DNA of 64,000 nt from Embleya sp045207785. GTDB taxonomy: Bacteria; Actinomycetota; Actinomycetes; Streptomycetales; Streptomycetaceae. The notes beneath the pieces are model-generated. The model did no database searches. It worked only from the letters and a program-made list of their open reading frames with translations, and had not been told where the DNA came from. Positions within the stretch are counted from its first letter, which is position 1. Every line of letters begins with the position of its first letter. Of this stretch, positions 1-8,236 are shown piece by piece. A program made the position numbers and the translations under genes. Location: positions 310,001 to 374,000 of the forward strand of contig NZ_CP108777.1 in assembly GCF_045207785.1 (NCBI RefSeq), read 5' to 3'.

Positions 1-607
1 ACTGCACCCACAGGCCGCACGCGTAGGTTTTCACCTCCTCGGCATTGCCCGTGATCGGGTTGCCCTCGACGCCGGTGAAGTGGATCGGCGCGGCGTCGAA
101 CCGGTCCGGCCGGATCTGCTTGCCGTCCAACTCGACCGAGCCCTTCGCGTCGGCCATGAACATGGCGCAGTCCGCCTGTGTGCCCTTCATGTTCACCACC
201 GGGAACGCGATCGGGGCCAGGGTGACCATGCGGCAGCGCCGGATCGCCGCGCCCTCGGAGGTGCCCGCGAGGTACCACGCGGTGGTCCCCTGATTGCGAG
301 CGCACTGCCCGCCGTTCGGGTCGGCGAGCGGATTCGTGGCGCTCGTGCTCTTGGCCACCCATGCCCACCAACGCCCCTGGAGGTCGGGCAGGTTCGGCCG
401 ATTCGGGTTGTTCGGGTCGACGGCGAGGATCGGAGTCGGGGACGCCGACTCCGCCGCGTCGGGAGAGGAGGCCGGCGCGGCCGGCGGTGCGACCGACGGC
501 GGCGTGCTCTTCGGGTCGGCCGCCGACGGCGAGGACTTGTCCGAGGTGCACGCGGTGATCAGCGTGAGCGCGCCGATCAGCAGGGCGAACGAGCGTCCGG
601 GTTTCAT
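1..607 (-). CDS. Putative secreted lipoprotein, 3' end cut by window edge
   Basis: The frame starts at the ATG at 605-607 and runs without a stop to the window edge, giving about 202 residues. The N-terminus (MKPGRSF, then a hydrophobic stretch ending LITAC) is a type II signal peptide with the lipidated cysteine at residue 20. A Ser/Pro/Ala-rich tether of about 45 residues follows, as is usual for cell-wall-spanning actinobacterial lipoproteins. The mature domain has a WWAW motif and several cysteines (QCARN, IRRCRM, ADCAMF, YACGLW). This pattern resembles actinobacterial secreted proteins annotated only as hypothetical or 'signal protein'. The function is unknown and the C-terminus lies outside the window. 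Confidence 0.75.
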   Translation of the reverse strand, partial: MKPGRSFALLIGALTLITACTSDKSSPSAADPKSTPPSVAPPAAPASSPDAAESASPTPILAVDPNNPNRPNLPDLQGRWWAWVAKSTSATNPLADPNGGQCARNQGTTAWYLAGTSEGAAIRRCRMVTLAPIAFPVVNMKGTQADCAMFMADAKGSVELDGKQIRPDRFDAAPIHFTGVEGNPITGNAEEVKTYACGLWVQ

Positions 608-909
608 GAGCGAGAGTATGGCCGGCCCCGCTCCCGCCCGGCGACCGGGGCGACCTCGACGACCCGACGCGTCACCCCATCGCCCCGTACGACCCCGCCG
701 ACCGCGACGAAAACGGCCGGCGGCGCGAACTCGGAAATCTCTTCCGCGACTTCGACGCCGTCGTGGCCACCTGCTCGAACGCGGTGGATGCCTTCATTCC
801 GGCATCCACGACCCTCATGGGTCGCGTCGAGCGAAGAACGGTCGTATCGGCATGCTCATGCGATCCGTTCGCGCGTCGCTGATGCACCGCCCCGCGCGGC
901 AGGCTCGCG
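608..909. other. Intergenic region with an open frame lacking a start
   Basis: This is upstream of the lipoprotein and downstream of the VOC gene. On the plus strand, the frame covering about 640-888 reads as protein-like (for example LFRDFDAVVATCSNAVDAF) with G/C-rich third positions and stops at TGA near 889. It has no ATG or GTG start with a ribosome binding site. It may be a gene fragment. I recognise no family. Confidence 0.3.
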
Positions 910-1350
910 TCAGCCGATCTGTTCGGCCAGAGCGACGATGATGCCCGCGGGGCCGCGGAGGTAGCAGAGCCGGAAGATGCTCTCGTACTGCGCCACCTCG
1001 CCGAGGAGTTCGGCGCCGTGGGCGCGCAGGCGGGCGATGGTGTCGTCGATGTCGTCGACGGCGAACATGACGCGATGCAGGCCCAAGGTGTTGGGCGGAG
1101 GGTTCTCCGGCTCGGCGCTGGACGCCACGGGGGTGTGGTACTTGGTCAGCTCCAGCTTGCTGTGGCCGTCCGGGGTCCGCATCATCGCGATGTCGCTCCG
1201 GACGCCGTCGAGTCCGACGGTACGGTCCGCGAAAAGGCCTTCGATCTGCCCCTTGCCTTCAAGCTCCATGCCGAGCTCGGTGAAGAACTCGACAGCCGCG
1301 TCCAGGTCGTCGACGACGATGGCGACGTTGTCCATCCGCTGAATAGTCAT
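910..1350 (-). CDS. VOC family (glyoxalase/bleomycin-resistance fold) protein
   Basis: This is a 146-residue single-domain vicinal-oxygen-chelate protein. The N-terminus (MDNVAIVVDDLDAAVEFFTELGM) is the classic first beta-alpha-beta-beta-beta half. The second half (LHRVMFAVDDIDDTIARLRAHGAELLG) repeats the fold, and the protein ends with the usual strand containing RGPAGIIVALAEQ. These are metal-dependent isomerases, dioxygenases, lyases or sequestering proteins, and the substrate cannot be read from sequence. The ATG at 1350 is preferred over the in-frame ATG at 1362 because a GGAG sits just upstream of it. It stands alone. The next gene upstream on the same strand starts at 2445 and stops 96 bp away. 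Confidence 0.85.
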   Translation of the reverse strand: MTIQRMDNVAIVVDDLDAAVEFFTELGMELEGKGQIEGLFADRTVGLDGVRSDIAMMRTPDGHSKLELTKYHTPVASSAEPENPPPNTLGLHRVMFAVDDIDDTIARLRAHGAELLGEVAQYESIFRLCYLRGPAGIIVALAEQIG

Positions 1351-1446
1351 GTCTCCGAGCATAAGGAACGCGGTGAGCCGCCGGTCCGACGTCCGAAATG
1401 ACCCAGAACGTGTTGACCTCGAAACGGAGGTCGTTCTGCGGAGGTC

Positions 1447-2445
1447 TCACGTCTGCATCCGGCTCAGCGCCTGCATGGCGTCGTGCTCCACTCGCGAGAG
1501 ATCGTGGAGGATTGTGCCGGCCTGCGCCAGGTGCGCTGCGCCGCCGGCGTCGTCCGCGTCGCCGGCCTTTGCGATCAACTCGGCTACGTCCGTCCAGAGG
1601 GCGGCTGCTTCGGTGTACAGCGTGTGGCCGGTGCGAAGGTTGCCGTCGTCGATCAGCTCGGCACACTCCCCGAGGAAGTCGCGGTAGAGGTTGCGGAACA
1701 GAGCGCCGCCGGTGCCGGCCTGCTCCATGAGGAGGGCGGCCTGTGGCAGGTCCCGCTGTGGGTTGTCGCTGCGGTGCCGCCACTTCCGCACCTGTGTGGC
1801 GGTCTTCTCGATGCCGCGGTAACCCAGGTTCGCGATGGGCGGGTTGAGGAAGCCGTCGGCGCAAGCCTTGATCGCGGAAACGATCCGGTCCTGCGGTGAA
1901 GGCGGGTCGTGCGGCACGGTAAGGGTGAAGGAGCGGTTCTTGGCGGTCATCGGGCCGCGCTCGGCTCTGGCCTTGGCCAGGCTGGTCAAGGTGGTGGTTA
2001 CCGCTCCGCCCTGCTGGTCGGTGTCCACCAGATAGGCCTGCTGTGTGTCGTAGCCGTACATGGCTACGACATGGCCGCCGAAGTGCACCTTCGACCGGAA
2101 GTAGTCCAGGTGGTAGCTGTCGAGTTGCAACCCGACGGGCCGACCGGCGTCGATGTGGGCCGTGACGTTCTGCCACGCTTTTCGCTGGGATGTGGTCTCT
2201 TGTACCACCAGCGCCAGTCCGAGTGTGGCGGCCAGGTTCCGGGTGAGTTCGAAGGGCTTGACACGGCCTCCGAGAAAGGGAAAGTCCATGCCCTTTCCGT
2301 CCCAGTAGATGAAGCCCAGGCCGGAGCCCAGCCCGAACAGCATGGCCTCGGACAGATCCAGTCCTTCGTGCCGCAGCAACACCCCCAGCGCCGTCGTCTC
2401 GCAGTGCTGCGTACCGTGTGCCTCGACGCCCTTGAGGACGGTCAT
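1447..2445 (-). CDS. BtrH N-terminal domain protein (butirosin acyltransferase-like)
   Basis: This is 332 residues. The N-terminal half (CETTALGVLLRH, GLGSGLGFIYW, GRPVGLQLDSYHLDY, FGGHVVAMYGYDTQ, AYLVDTDQQGG) matches the BtrH_N family: cysteine-protease-like acyltransferases such as butirosin BtrH, which moves an acyl group from an acyl carrier protein to an aminoglycoside. The candidate catalytic residues are Cys15 and the His of FGGHVVAMYGYD. The C-terminal helical half is like the DUF4872 partner domain. Its ATG overlaps the stop of the upstream MerR gene in an ATGA arrangement, so the two are translationally coupled and probably co-regulated. No ACP or aminoglycoside genes lie nearby, so the real substrate is unknown. 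Confidence 0.8.
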   Translation of the reverse strand: MTVLKGVEAHGTQHCETTALGVLLRHEGLDLSEAMLFGLGSGLGFIYWDGKGMDFPFLGGRVKPFELTRNLAATLGLALVVQETTSQRKAWQNVTAHIDAGRPVGLQLDSYHLDYFRSKVHFGGHVVAMYGYDTQQAYLVDTDQQGGAVTTTLTSLAKARAERGPMTAKNRSFTLTVPHDPPSPQDRIVSAIKACADGFLNPPIANLGYRGIEKTATQVRKWRHRSDNPQRDLPQAALLMEQAGTGGALFRNLYRDFLGECAELIDDGNLRTGHTLYTEAAALWTDVAELIAKAGDADDAGGAAHLAQAGTILHDLSRVEHDAMQALSRMQT

Positions 2446-3251
2446 GCTGCTGCAACCTCCTCGACGGGAAGGATCAACCGGGTCATCAGTTCCTCGTCCG
2501 TCGCCTCTCCCGGCCCGACGAGATAGGCCTCGCGCACGGGTGCCTGCGGGCGCAGCCCGCGCTCGTGGACGGCGGCGAACAGCGCGTTGTAGGCCAGGGG
2601 CAGCTGGGCATAGGGCCCGATATGCACGGTTTCGACCACGGGCCCGCCGCGCAGTACCTCAACCTCCAGGCCGGGCACGTTCGTCCCCGCCGTCGTCTCC
2701 GCCCCGACGGCGATGTGCATTCCATCCTCCAGGTCGAGGGGGTACAGCCCCCACAGCGGCGGCTCCCACGCGATCCCCGCCGTTGCGAGCCCGGCCAGGA
2801 GCCGCCCGACGCACTCCCCGACTGTCGCCCCCACCGTCGTGGGCGCGCATACTGCCCGCACCACGGCCAGCCGCCGTTCCCGCTCCCTCCCCAGACTCAC
2901 CTCGTACCCGGGCAGACCGCCCTCCGCCAGCCGCTCCAGCATCCCCAGCCGCGTCTGATCCCGGGTGATCCGCTCGGCCAGTCGGTCCCGCTCGGCGCGA
3001 AGGACGCGCGCCCGAAACGAGGCGTCGGCGGTCAGCGCCTCGGCGATCACTGCCAGTGGGACGTCCATGTCCCGCAACAGGGCGATGGTCAGCGCGTCAC
3101 GCGCCTGCTCGGGGGCGTAGTACCGATAGCCCGTGCCGGTATCCACCCACGCCGGGGCCAGGAGCCCCACCTCGTCGTAGTGCCGCAGTTGTTTGACGCT
3201 CAGCCGGCACAGGCGGGCGAAGCGCCCGATGGCGAGCAGTTCATCGTGCAT
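2442..3251 (-). CDS. MerR family regulator with GyrI-like effector domain
   Basis: This is 269 residues from the ATG at 3249-3251. I chose that start because the helix-turn-helix (LLAIGRFARLCRLSVKQLRHYDEVGLL) begins right after it; an upstream in-frame start would add 24 unlikely residues. The MerR signature RHYDEVGLLAPAW is at about residues 22-34, followed by GYRYY and a dimerisation helix. The C-terminal half (about 120-269; VVETVHIGPYAQLP, LPVEEV) is a GyrI/BmrR-type small-molecule-binding fold. Members of this type activate a neighbouring gene when they bind a lipophilic cation or similar ligand. The natural target here is the coupled BtrH-like gene downstream. Confidence 0.88.
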   Translation of the reverse strand: MHDELLAIGRFARLCRLSVKQLRHYDEVGLLAPAWVDTGTGYRYYAPEQARDALTIALLRDMDVPLAVIAEALTADASFRARVLRAERDRLAERITRDQTRLGMLERLAEGGLPGYEVSLGRERERRLAVVRAVCAPTTVGATVGECVGRLLAGLATAGIAWEPPLWGLYPLDLEDGMHIAVGAETTAGTNVPGLEVEVLRGGPVVETVHIGPYAQLPLAYNALFAAVHERGLRPQAPVREAYLVGPGEATDEELMTRLILPVEEVAAA

Positions 3252-3600
3252 GCCACCATGCTGAACCCTCCCACGGGGGGAGAGTCCAGCGCCCCGCCCG
3301 GAACCACACGCGACCTTGCCCATCGACGTCGAGCAGATCCCACGGGCGATCGGCCAACGCCCGCCACACGGGCGCGGCGAGATCGCGCAGCTCCTCCGGC
3401 GGGTCGTGCCGGGCCAGGATCACGGCCATCTCCTCCACGCTGTTCGTAGAAGTGTGCCGGGCCCCGTCGATGTGCGTGCGCGGCAACTCGACGGCCTCGT
3501 CGATGCGTTGGCCCCGCCTCGGCACACGGGCCGACACGATCAAGGGGTTCCGCGGCCCACCGTCGCCGGGATGAATTCGACGTGGCGGTCGCGACCACAC
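3241..3600 (-). CDS. Hypothetical protein, possibly a fragment
   Basis: The frame is convincingly coding over its last ~85 codons, with G/C at nearly all third positions. It reads for example VEEMAVILARHDPPEELRDL and PWDLLDVDGQGRVWF. The start is unclear. A GTG at 3600 gives 119 residues but has no good ribosome binding site, and the first ~15 residues look non-coding, so this may be the C-terminal remnant of a longer gene. It ends inside the start of the MerR gene on the same strand (overlap 3241-3251). I recognise no family. Confidence 0.45.
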   Translation of the reverse strand: MWSRPPRRIHPGDGGPRNPLIVSARVPRRGQRIDEAVELPRTHIDGARHTSTNSVEEMAVILARHDPPEELRDLAAPVWRALADRPWDLLDVDGQGRVWFRAGRWTLPPWEGSAWWHAR

Positions 3601-3887
3601 CCCTGGCCCTGCAGGCAGGCGACCAGAAGCTCCGGATCGTGCTGCACACGGTCGACGGCCTACGCCAATCCCCCCGTGCTCCGGGGCTCACCTCCGAACC
3701 GAGAAGCTTCTACGGCACCATCGAAATCCCCCAGGCCGTCCTCGACGACCTCGACTCCTACCACCCCGCCCTGCGCGCCCTCATCCGTGACCGACTCCAG
3801 GCCGCCCGCTTCACCGGTACCGACGTCACCGTCACCGACCAGAGCCTGACCATCGCCCATCTCGACATGGCCCTGAACCGCACCTGA
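3582..3887 (+). CDS. Small hypothetical protein
   Basis: This is 101 residues from a GTG at 3582, with strongly G/C-biased third positions along its length. The sequence is acidic and soluble (FYGTIEIPQAVLDDLDSYHP, ARFTGTDVTVTDQSL) with no signal peptide or membrane segment. It is divergent from the gene ending at 3241 and could overlap its 5' end by 18 bp. I recognise no family. It could be a truncated remnant. Confidence 0.5.
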   Translation: MAVATTPLALQAGDQKLRIVLHTVDGLRQSPRAPGLTSEPRSFYGTIEIPQAVLDDLDSYHPALRALIRDRLQAARFTGTDVTVTDQSLTIAHLDMALNRT

Positions 3888-4240
3888 CGCCGCCGTGGAA
3901 CCTGCCACGCCGATCCGGCCGGCCGGCCGCTCCTGCGTTTACACCGACCCGCGCACGCAGGGGTGGCCGTCCGATTCCCCGGACGTAATTCACTCGATGT
4001 CGCCTTGCTGGACCGCGAGGGCTACGCCTCCCGCCGCGACCTGCCGCTGATCGTGCAAGGTGGCGCGCCCGCCGCACTCGCGGTCCGGCGTGGCAACCGC
4101 CCGGCCGTCGGCGGCTGTCGACGGCTCTGCGGTCGAAGTCCCCAAGGGGAGCGGGGAGTTCCGGCGGTCGGTGGTCGGCGATGGTGGGTTTGCCGGCGGC
4201 TCCAGATCGGTGCGGGCAATGCCGTTCCGCAACGACGTCG
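3888..4240. other. Intergenic region, no supported gene
   Basis: This lies between the convergent small hypothetical gene and the reductase gene. A short plus-strand stretch near 4000-4110 reads LDREGYASRRDLPLIVQGG and might be a decayed gene, but it has no start and no recognisable homology. Nothing else is supported. Confidence 0.3.
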
Positions 4241-4855
4241 TCAGAGGAAGTCGTAGGTCAGGTGCGTCGCGGTCGATGTCGAGGTCACGCTCCGCTGCAC
4301 CAGCGTGCGCGGAGCTCCGCCGGTGAACAGTGGCGTCCCGGCGCCCAGCACGACGGGCGCCAGGTGCAGCGTCAGCGCGTCGACCAGCCCGGCGTCGAGC
4401 GCCGAGCCGATCGTGGCGCCACCGCCCATGAGGACGACGTCGAGGTCCTTGCCGCTCTTCGACGACGCCGCCTCGGCACGCTCGCGCGCGGCGGTGACGG
4501 CATCGGGCAGACCGGTGGTGACGAAGGTCCAGTCGAGGTCGGTGAGCCGCACCGACTCCGGCGGCGAGCTCGTCACGACGACGAACGCGGGCTTGCCGAC
4601 CTCGCCGGCGCCGTAGCCGGACGTGTCGTCCCAGCCGTTCGGCCCGTCGACCAGGTCGAAGAGCCGGCGGCCGAGGACGACGGCGCCCGAGCGGGCGGTC
4701 GCCTCGCGCAGGACCCGGCGGTCGTCGGGGTCGTCGGAAAACGCCCAGGTGTGCAGGGCCTCGCCGCCGGTGCCCAAACCGTTGTCCGGGCCGGGGTCCG
4801 GCCCGGTGACGAAGCCGTCGAGGGAGACCGAGATGTCGGCGATGATTCGAGTCAT
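4241..4855 (-). CDS. Dihydrofolate reductase/RibD C-terminal family protein
   Basis: This is 204 residues. The N-terminus (MTRIIADISVSLDGFVTGPD) is the hallmark of the RibD_C/DHFR-like family found widely in actinomycetes. Further landmarks are GAVVLGRRLFDLVDGPNGW, FVVVTSSPP, DVVLMGGGATIGSALDAGLVD (the NADPH-binding glycine-rich loop) and HLAPVVLGAGTPLF. These proteins bind NADPH and reduce pterin- or pyrimidine-like substrates; most are not true folate enzymes. The length is normal and the gene looks intact. It is monocistronic. Confidence 0.88.
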   Translation of the reverse strand: MTRIIADISVSLDGFVTGPDPGPDNGLGTGGEALHTWAFSDDPDDRRVLREATARSGAVVLGRRLFDLVDGPNGWDDTSGYGAGEVGKPAFVVVTSSPPESVRLTDLDWTFVTTGLPDAVTAARERAEAASSKSGKDLDVVLMGGGATIGSALDAGLVDALTLHLAPVVLGAGTPLFTGGAPRTLVQRSVTSTSTATHLTYDFL

Positions 4856-5052
4856 ACCAGGGCAGACCCGATCCGCCGCCCAAACTCATCGCTCACACAT
4901 CAAGCGTGTGCCGGCTGCTAACCCGATAGCCCCACACGGGCACCCGATATTGCCGTCTCGAAGCCCATCCGCAGGACGGCTCGGCCGGGGCGGGTGTGGA
5001 GGCGGCCGTCGAGGCGGCGGGGCGGCGTGCGGCGGCGGCGCGGACTCTCCGC

Positions 5053-5502
5053 TCACACGTAGACGCGCCACCACGGGTGCCAGGAGCCGTCGCTGAAACA
5101 CGAGGACCAGATTTGGTTTTCGTTTATCAGGGTCTTCACCAATACCCTGACGCAACGCTGCCCGTAGGTCCACCCGGCCCCGACCATGTCGTCGGCGCGA
5201 AAACCGTGAGGCATCTCTTTCCAGCCGTCGGAGGCAGCCTCGATGTGCCATATCGTTCGGTCGGGCGCGACCACGAACGACTCGTCCGACTGCCCGTCCT
5301 TGTTCCAGTCGACGTCCACCGTCCGGGTGTTGCAGGCTTTGTACCCGGTGTGATTGAACCGCGTAACCCCGACTGGATCGCACGCCGCCACTTCCGAACG
5401 ATCGGAGGCACTGGGCGCTGCTGTCACCGATCCCGTCGTGACAGCCGCCAGGGCCGTCACGGTGGCCGCCGCCACACCGAGGCGTAAGGCTATGCGCTGC
5501 AT
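5053..5502 (-). CDS. Small secreted protein with four cysteines
   Basis: This is 149 residues from the ATG at 5500-5502, preceded by GGGAGAG at a good distance. That choice replaces a longer in-frame start whose extra sequence looks non-coding. Residues 1-29 are a Sec signal peptide with an A-x-A type cleavage region (TAAPSA). The mature part is rich in Trp and Asp and has four cysteines at about residues 41, 57, 117 and 135, which could form two disulfides. It contains DWNKDGQSDE, which resembles FG-GAP or EF-hand-like calcium loops. I do not recognise the family. It is probably an extracellular protein. Confidence 0.75.
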   Translation of the reverse strand: MQRIALRLGVAAATVTALAAVTTGSVTAAPSASDRSEVAACDPVGVTRFNHTGYKACNTRTVDVDWNKDGQSDESFVVAPDRTIWHIEAASDGWKEMPHGFRADDMVGAGWTYGQRCVRVLVKTLINENQIWSSCFSDGSWHPWWRVYV

Positions 5503-5875
5503 GAGCTCTCCCTTTAAAATCGGATAACTTGCGCATACTTCGAGACGTCGATGTCGGTCCGCGTTCATGACCGTGGAGCACTGTGCCTGTCCGAGAGCCC
5601 GCCGCCCGAGACGTCCGGCCGGCCGCGCCCGCGAGGGACGCGAGTCGACTGGGGCTCTGTCCGTGCGCGCCAACGTATCAACGCCGCAATCGTGATCGCA
5701 TTCGTCTGCGGTACTCGGTTGAGCAGTAGCCGGGCGGGCGAGCGCCCACGTCCACGAAGGACGACGGCATCCGGTGTTGCTCGGCTCCCCAGGCCGATCC
5801 GGTGCGCACCCCGAGAAGCGGAGGGGCGAACAGGCATCTCGGTTGGTCGAATCCCCCTTCGTGTGACAGCGGTCG
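5503..5875. other. Intergenic region, no supported gene
   Basis: This is upstream of the secreted-protein gene and downstream of the next minus-strand gene. It contains the ribosome binding site of the secreted protein and a more A/T-rich stretch (about 5510-5545) that probably holds its promoter. I see no gene. Confidence 0.4.
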
Positions 5876-6538
5876 TCAGTGTTCTTCGGCGAAATGGGTC
5901 CGTACAGCGTGCAGCAGCAGTTCGACATCGGCGTGTGTTGGGCCATGGACGGCGGCGAAGGCGGCGTCCATGGCTTCGGGCCGGGGGAACATGAAGAGCA
6001 GGCGCTGCAGTTCGCCGCCGAGCCCGGCGATCCTCCACTGGCAGTCGGGGTGGTCCATGCCGGCGATCTCGCGCGCCGCCGCGCGGACGTCGTCGAACTC
6101 GCCTGAGCGCATGTACTCCGTGAGCCCGCAGGTCTGCGAGAAGGTGATCCCCGCCTCCCATTGGGACATCGGCAGTTCGTCGAACCCCGGAGGAACCACC
6201 CGTGTCAACTCGCGCACGAGCGCTGCCAGGCCGTGGAGGAAGTCGCCGATCGGCTCGTCGCGTGCGGCGCGGGCCAGCTTGTCGCGGTACGCGGCGGGGC
6301 GGGTCGCGAACACGGGGGTGTCGGTCTCTTCGGCGAGGAGGTCGAGCAGCGCGGCGGTCGCGTCCAGCGGGTTCATCCACATGACTGTCTGCGAGTCGAC
6401 CATGACCCGGGCGAAGCGCTGCAGTTCGTCCTCCAGCGGCGGGGTTGTCGGGAGGTGTGCTGCCACGGCCACGTCCAGCAGCCGATCGACCACGCTGCCG
6501 GTGAAGAGTACGTCCTTGGGATTGGTCACGCCGGGCAT
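5876..6538 (-). CDS. Hypothetical protein, helical
   Basis: This is 220 residues from the ATG at 6536-6538 (MPGVTNPKDVLF). The frame stays open upstream but that part has no coding bias. The predicted protein is mostly alpha-helical and soluble, with motifs such as GSVVDRLLDVAVAAHL, WMNPLDATAALLDLLAEE, FLHGLAALVREL and a C-terminal HADVELLLHAVRTHF. There is no signal peptide. I recognise no family. The gene's 5' side abuts a transposase scar, so its promoter region may have been altered. Confidence 0.6.
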   Translation of the reverse strand: MPGVTNPKDVLFTGSVVDRLLDVAVAAHLPTTPPLEDELQRFARVMVDSQTVMWMNPLDATAALLDLLAEETDTPVFATRPAAYRDKLARAARDEPIGDFLHGLAALVRELTRVVPPGFDELPMSQWEAGITFSQTCGLTEYMRSGEFDDVRAAAREIAGMDHPDCQWRIAGLGGELQRLLFMFPRPEAMDAAFAAVHGPTHADVELLLHAVRTHFAEEH

Positions 6539-7009
6539 GCTAGATGCCCCGGGCGCTAGGGGACGTCTCGCCGGCAAGCCGAGCCGCGCGGTGGGCCGAA
6601 CCGAGACTGCACGTCGCTCCTTCTCCCGGCGTCGCCGCGGGAGCCGCTGGTGGTCAGGAACTTCGTTGAGCAGGTCTGTCCCGATCCCGAGTGGGAGGTG
6701 GGGCCACGCCCACCGCCCCCGCCTGCGCAAAGACCCCGAGTACACGCTCCCCGACCGGCGGAACGGCGCCACCGACGTCGCGAAGGCGGTCGCCTTGATC
6801 GGCATCCCGCCGCCACCGACGGACCCTCCGGACAACCAGTTCCTGGCCCGCAGCCGGCAACGGCACGCCGACATCCACGAACTACAGGAGCGCCGCTACA
6901 CGATCGGCGCGATCGCCCGCGTCCTGGGCCTGGACCGCAAGACCGCGCGCCGCTTTGCGACCCAGGAGACACCCTTACCTCGTTCGCTCAGTCATGGTGC
7001 CCGTTTCCC
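6539..7009. other. Region holding a transposase scar
   Basis: This 471-bp gap separates two minus-strand genes. Apart from the transposase fragment listed separately, the plus strand upstream of it (about 6720-6830) is also open but reads only as low-complexity proline-rich sequence. No terminal inverted repeats could be recognised. Confidence 0.4.
6835..6975 (+). pseudogene. Fragment of an ISL3-type transposase (HTH region)
   Basis: The plus strand encodes a short helix-turn-helix segment (RSRQRHADIHELQERRYTIG, then AIARVLGLDRKTARRFA). This is typical of the internal HTH of ISL3-family transposases, where 'GLDRxTVRRFA' is a hallmark. There is no start codon in context, no DDE catalytic region, and the frame loses similarity after FATQET. 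It is therefore the relic of an old insertion between the 5876-6538 gene and the nuclease-like gene. Confidence 0.65.
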
Positions 7010-7882
7010 TCATGCCTCGTCGAAGAGCAGGTTCTCGGGGGGCTGGGTCATCTTGACCTTGGTGGTGTTGACCTCGACCACCAGGTCGAGACCGGTGGTG
7101 AAGTGGGCGTCGGAGATGATGGTGAACTTGTCGGCCTTCTGCGCCAGGAAGTCGAGGAACCCGTCGAGCGCGGGATCGCCGTCGTTCAGGGCGATGTACT
7201 CGGCCAGGCGGCGGAAGAACTTGGGCAGCACCACGTCCTCGCTGATCACCGGTGATGCGACCACCTCCGCCCCCGAGGTCGTCTTGTCCACTGACCACAG
7301 CGCCTTGCCGGCCTGCCGGGCGGCCTTGACTGCCTGGGTGAACTCGTTGCGCAGCTCGGGGAAGAGACTGCGGTAGTACGTCGGGAAGGCCAGGCCGGTA
7401 GCGAGCATGTGGTGGTTGGCGGTCGTCTTCAACATCGCCGCGGTGACGTGGACCTGCGTACCGCTTGCCGCCGGGCCCGCACCGCGCCCGGCAACGGCCA
7501 CGCAGCGGCCGTACCTGTCCGCGCCCCTGGTCAGGATGAACCCGGGGACCTCGGCCGGGACGGTCGGCGCCTTGACGGTCCCGTCGGGCTCACGTTGCAC
7601 GGGCTGGAAGCCGATCCAGGTGAGCAGCTCGTCGCCGGCCTCGTCGGCGAACGGCGCCGGCTGGTGCAGCTCCGGTCCACCGGTCGGGGGCCGGTAGTGG
7701 GTCTCCAGCGCGTCGATCCCCTCCAGGCGCAGGCTCGCGCCGCCGGCGGCGTTGCGATGCACCAGGTTGGGGCCGGGCACCAGGTCCCACTCGGTGGGGT
7801 CGTTCGGGACGAAGCGGATCGTGTCGCCGTCCGGGCGCGTCCCGACGATCCGATAGACACCCTCGATGAGGAGCATGGGCAT
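7010..7882 (-). CDS. Staphylococcal-nuclease-like (TNase homologue) domain protein
   Basis: This is 290 residues from the ATG at 7880-7882 with AGGAAAGG upstream. Residues ~5-65 (YRIVGTRPDGDTIRFVPN, then LRLEGIDALETHY) match the opening strands of thermonuclease-type OB folds, where the 'GDTIR' and 'R-L-x-G-I-D-A-x-E' segments carry metal and catalytic residues. The second half is not nuclease-like and I do not recognise it. No signal peptide is visible, unlike most bacterial thermonucleases, so it appears cytoplasmic. It could be a nuclease or a non-catalytic SNase-like domain. It is monocistronic and downstream of a transposase scar. Confidence 0.65.
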   Translation of the reverse strand: MPMLLIEGVYRIVGTRPDGDTIRFVPNDPTEWDLVPGPNLVHRNAAGGASLRLEGIDALETHYRPPTGGPELHQPAPFADEAGDELLTWIGFQPVQREPDGTVKAPTVPAEVPGFILTRGADRYGRCVAVAGRGAGPAASGTQVHVTAAMLKTTANHHMLATGLAFPTYYRSLFPELRNEFTQAVKAARQAGKALWSVDKTTSGAEVVASPVISEDVVLPKFFRRLAEYIALNDGDPALDGFLDFLAQKADKFTIISDAHFTTGLDLVVEVNTTKVKMTQPPENLLFDEA

Positions 7883-8236
7883 GGCGACGCCTTTCCTGTA
7901 GCGGGGAAACAAGATGGCCGACGAGCAGTGGACGGCAGGCGCAGCGACCGGCACGACCATCACTGAATGTTATTGACCGCATACAGAATGCACGAGGGCT
8001 GTTCGGGTCGCATCCGGAGGCGTGCGCACGGATCCGATGCGATGACCGCCTGCGCTCCCGGCCGGCGATCACTCACCCCTGCTACCAGGCTGAGCACATT
8101 CAGCGCATGGTCGGGCCGCCCGCCTGACCGCCATGCGGGCCCTGATCCCCGCCCGGGCCGAGGCCGGTGCCGACAGCGCCCCCGACAGCGCCCCCGACCG
8201 CGGCGCCCTCAAGTCGGCGTGCCGCCGGTGAGGCGC
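7883..8236. other. Intergenic region, no supported gene
   Basis: This lies between two minus-strand genes (nuclease-like and LysR). It contains a short A/T-richer stretch near 7960-7990 that may hold the promoter of the nuclease-like gene. A two-copy 14-bp tandem repeat (GACAGCGCCCCC core) lies at about 8171-8200. Nothing else is evident. Confidence 0.4.

Noticed and set aside
6650..7000. A complete insertion sequence
   Set aside because: Only an HTH fragment of a transposase is visible; no catalytic region, terminal inverted repeats or target duplication were found.
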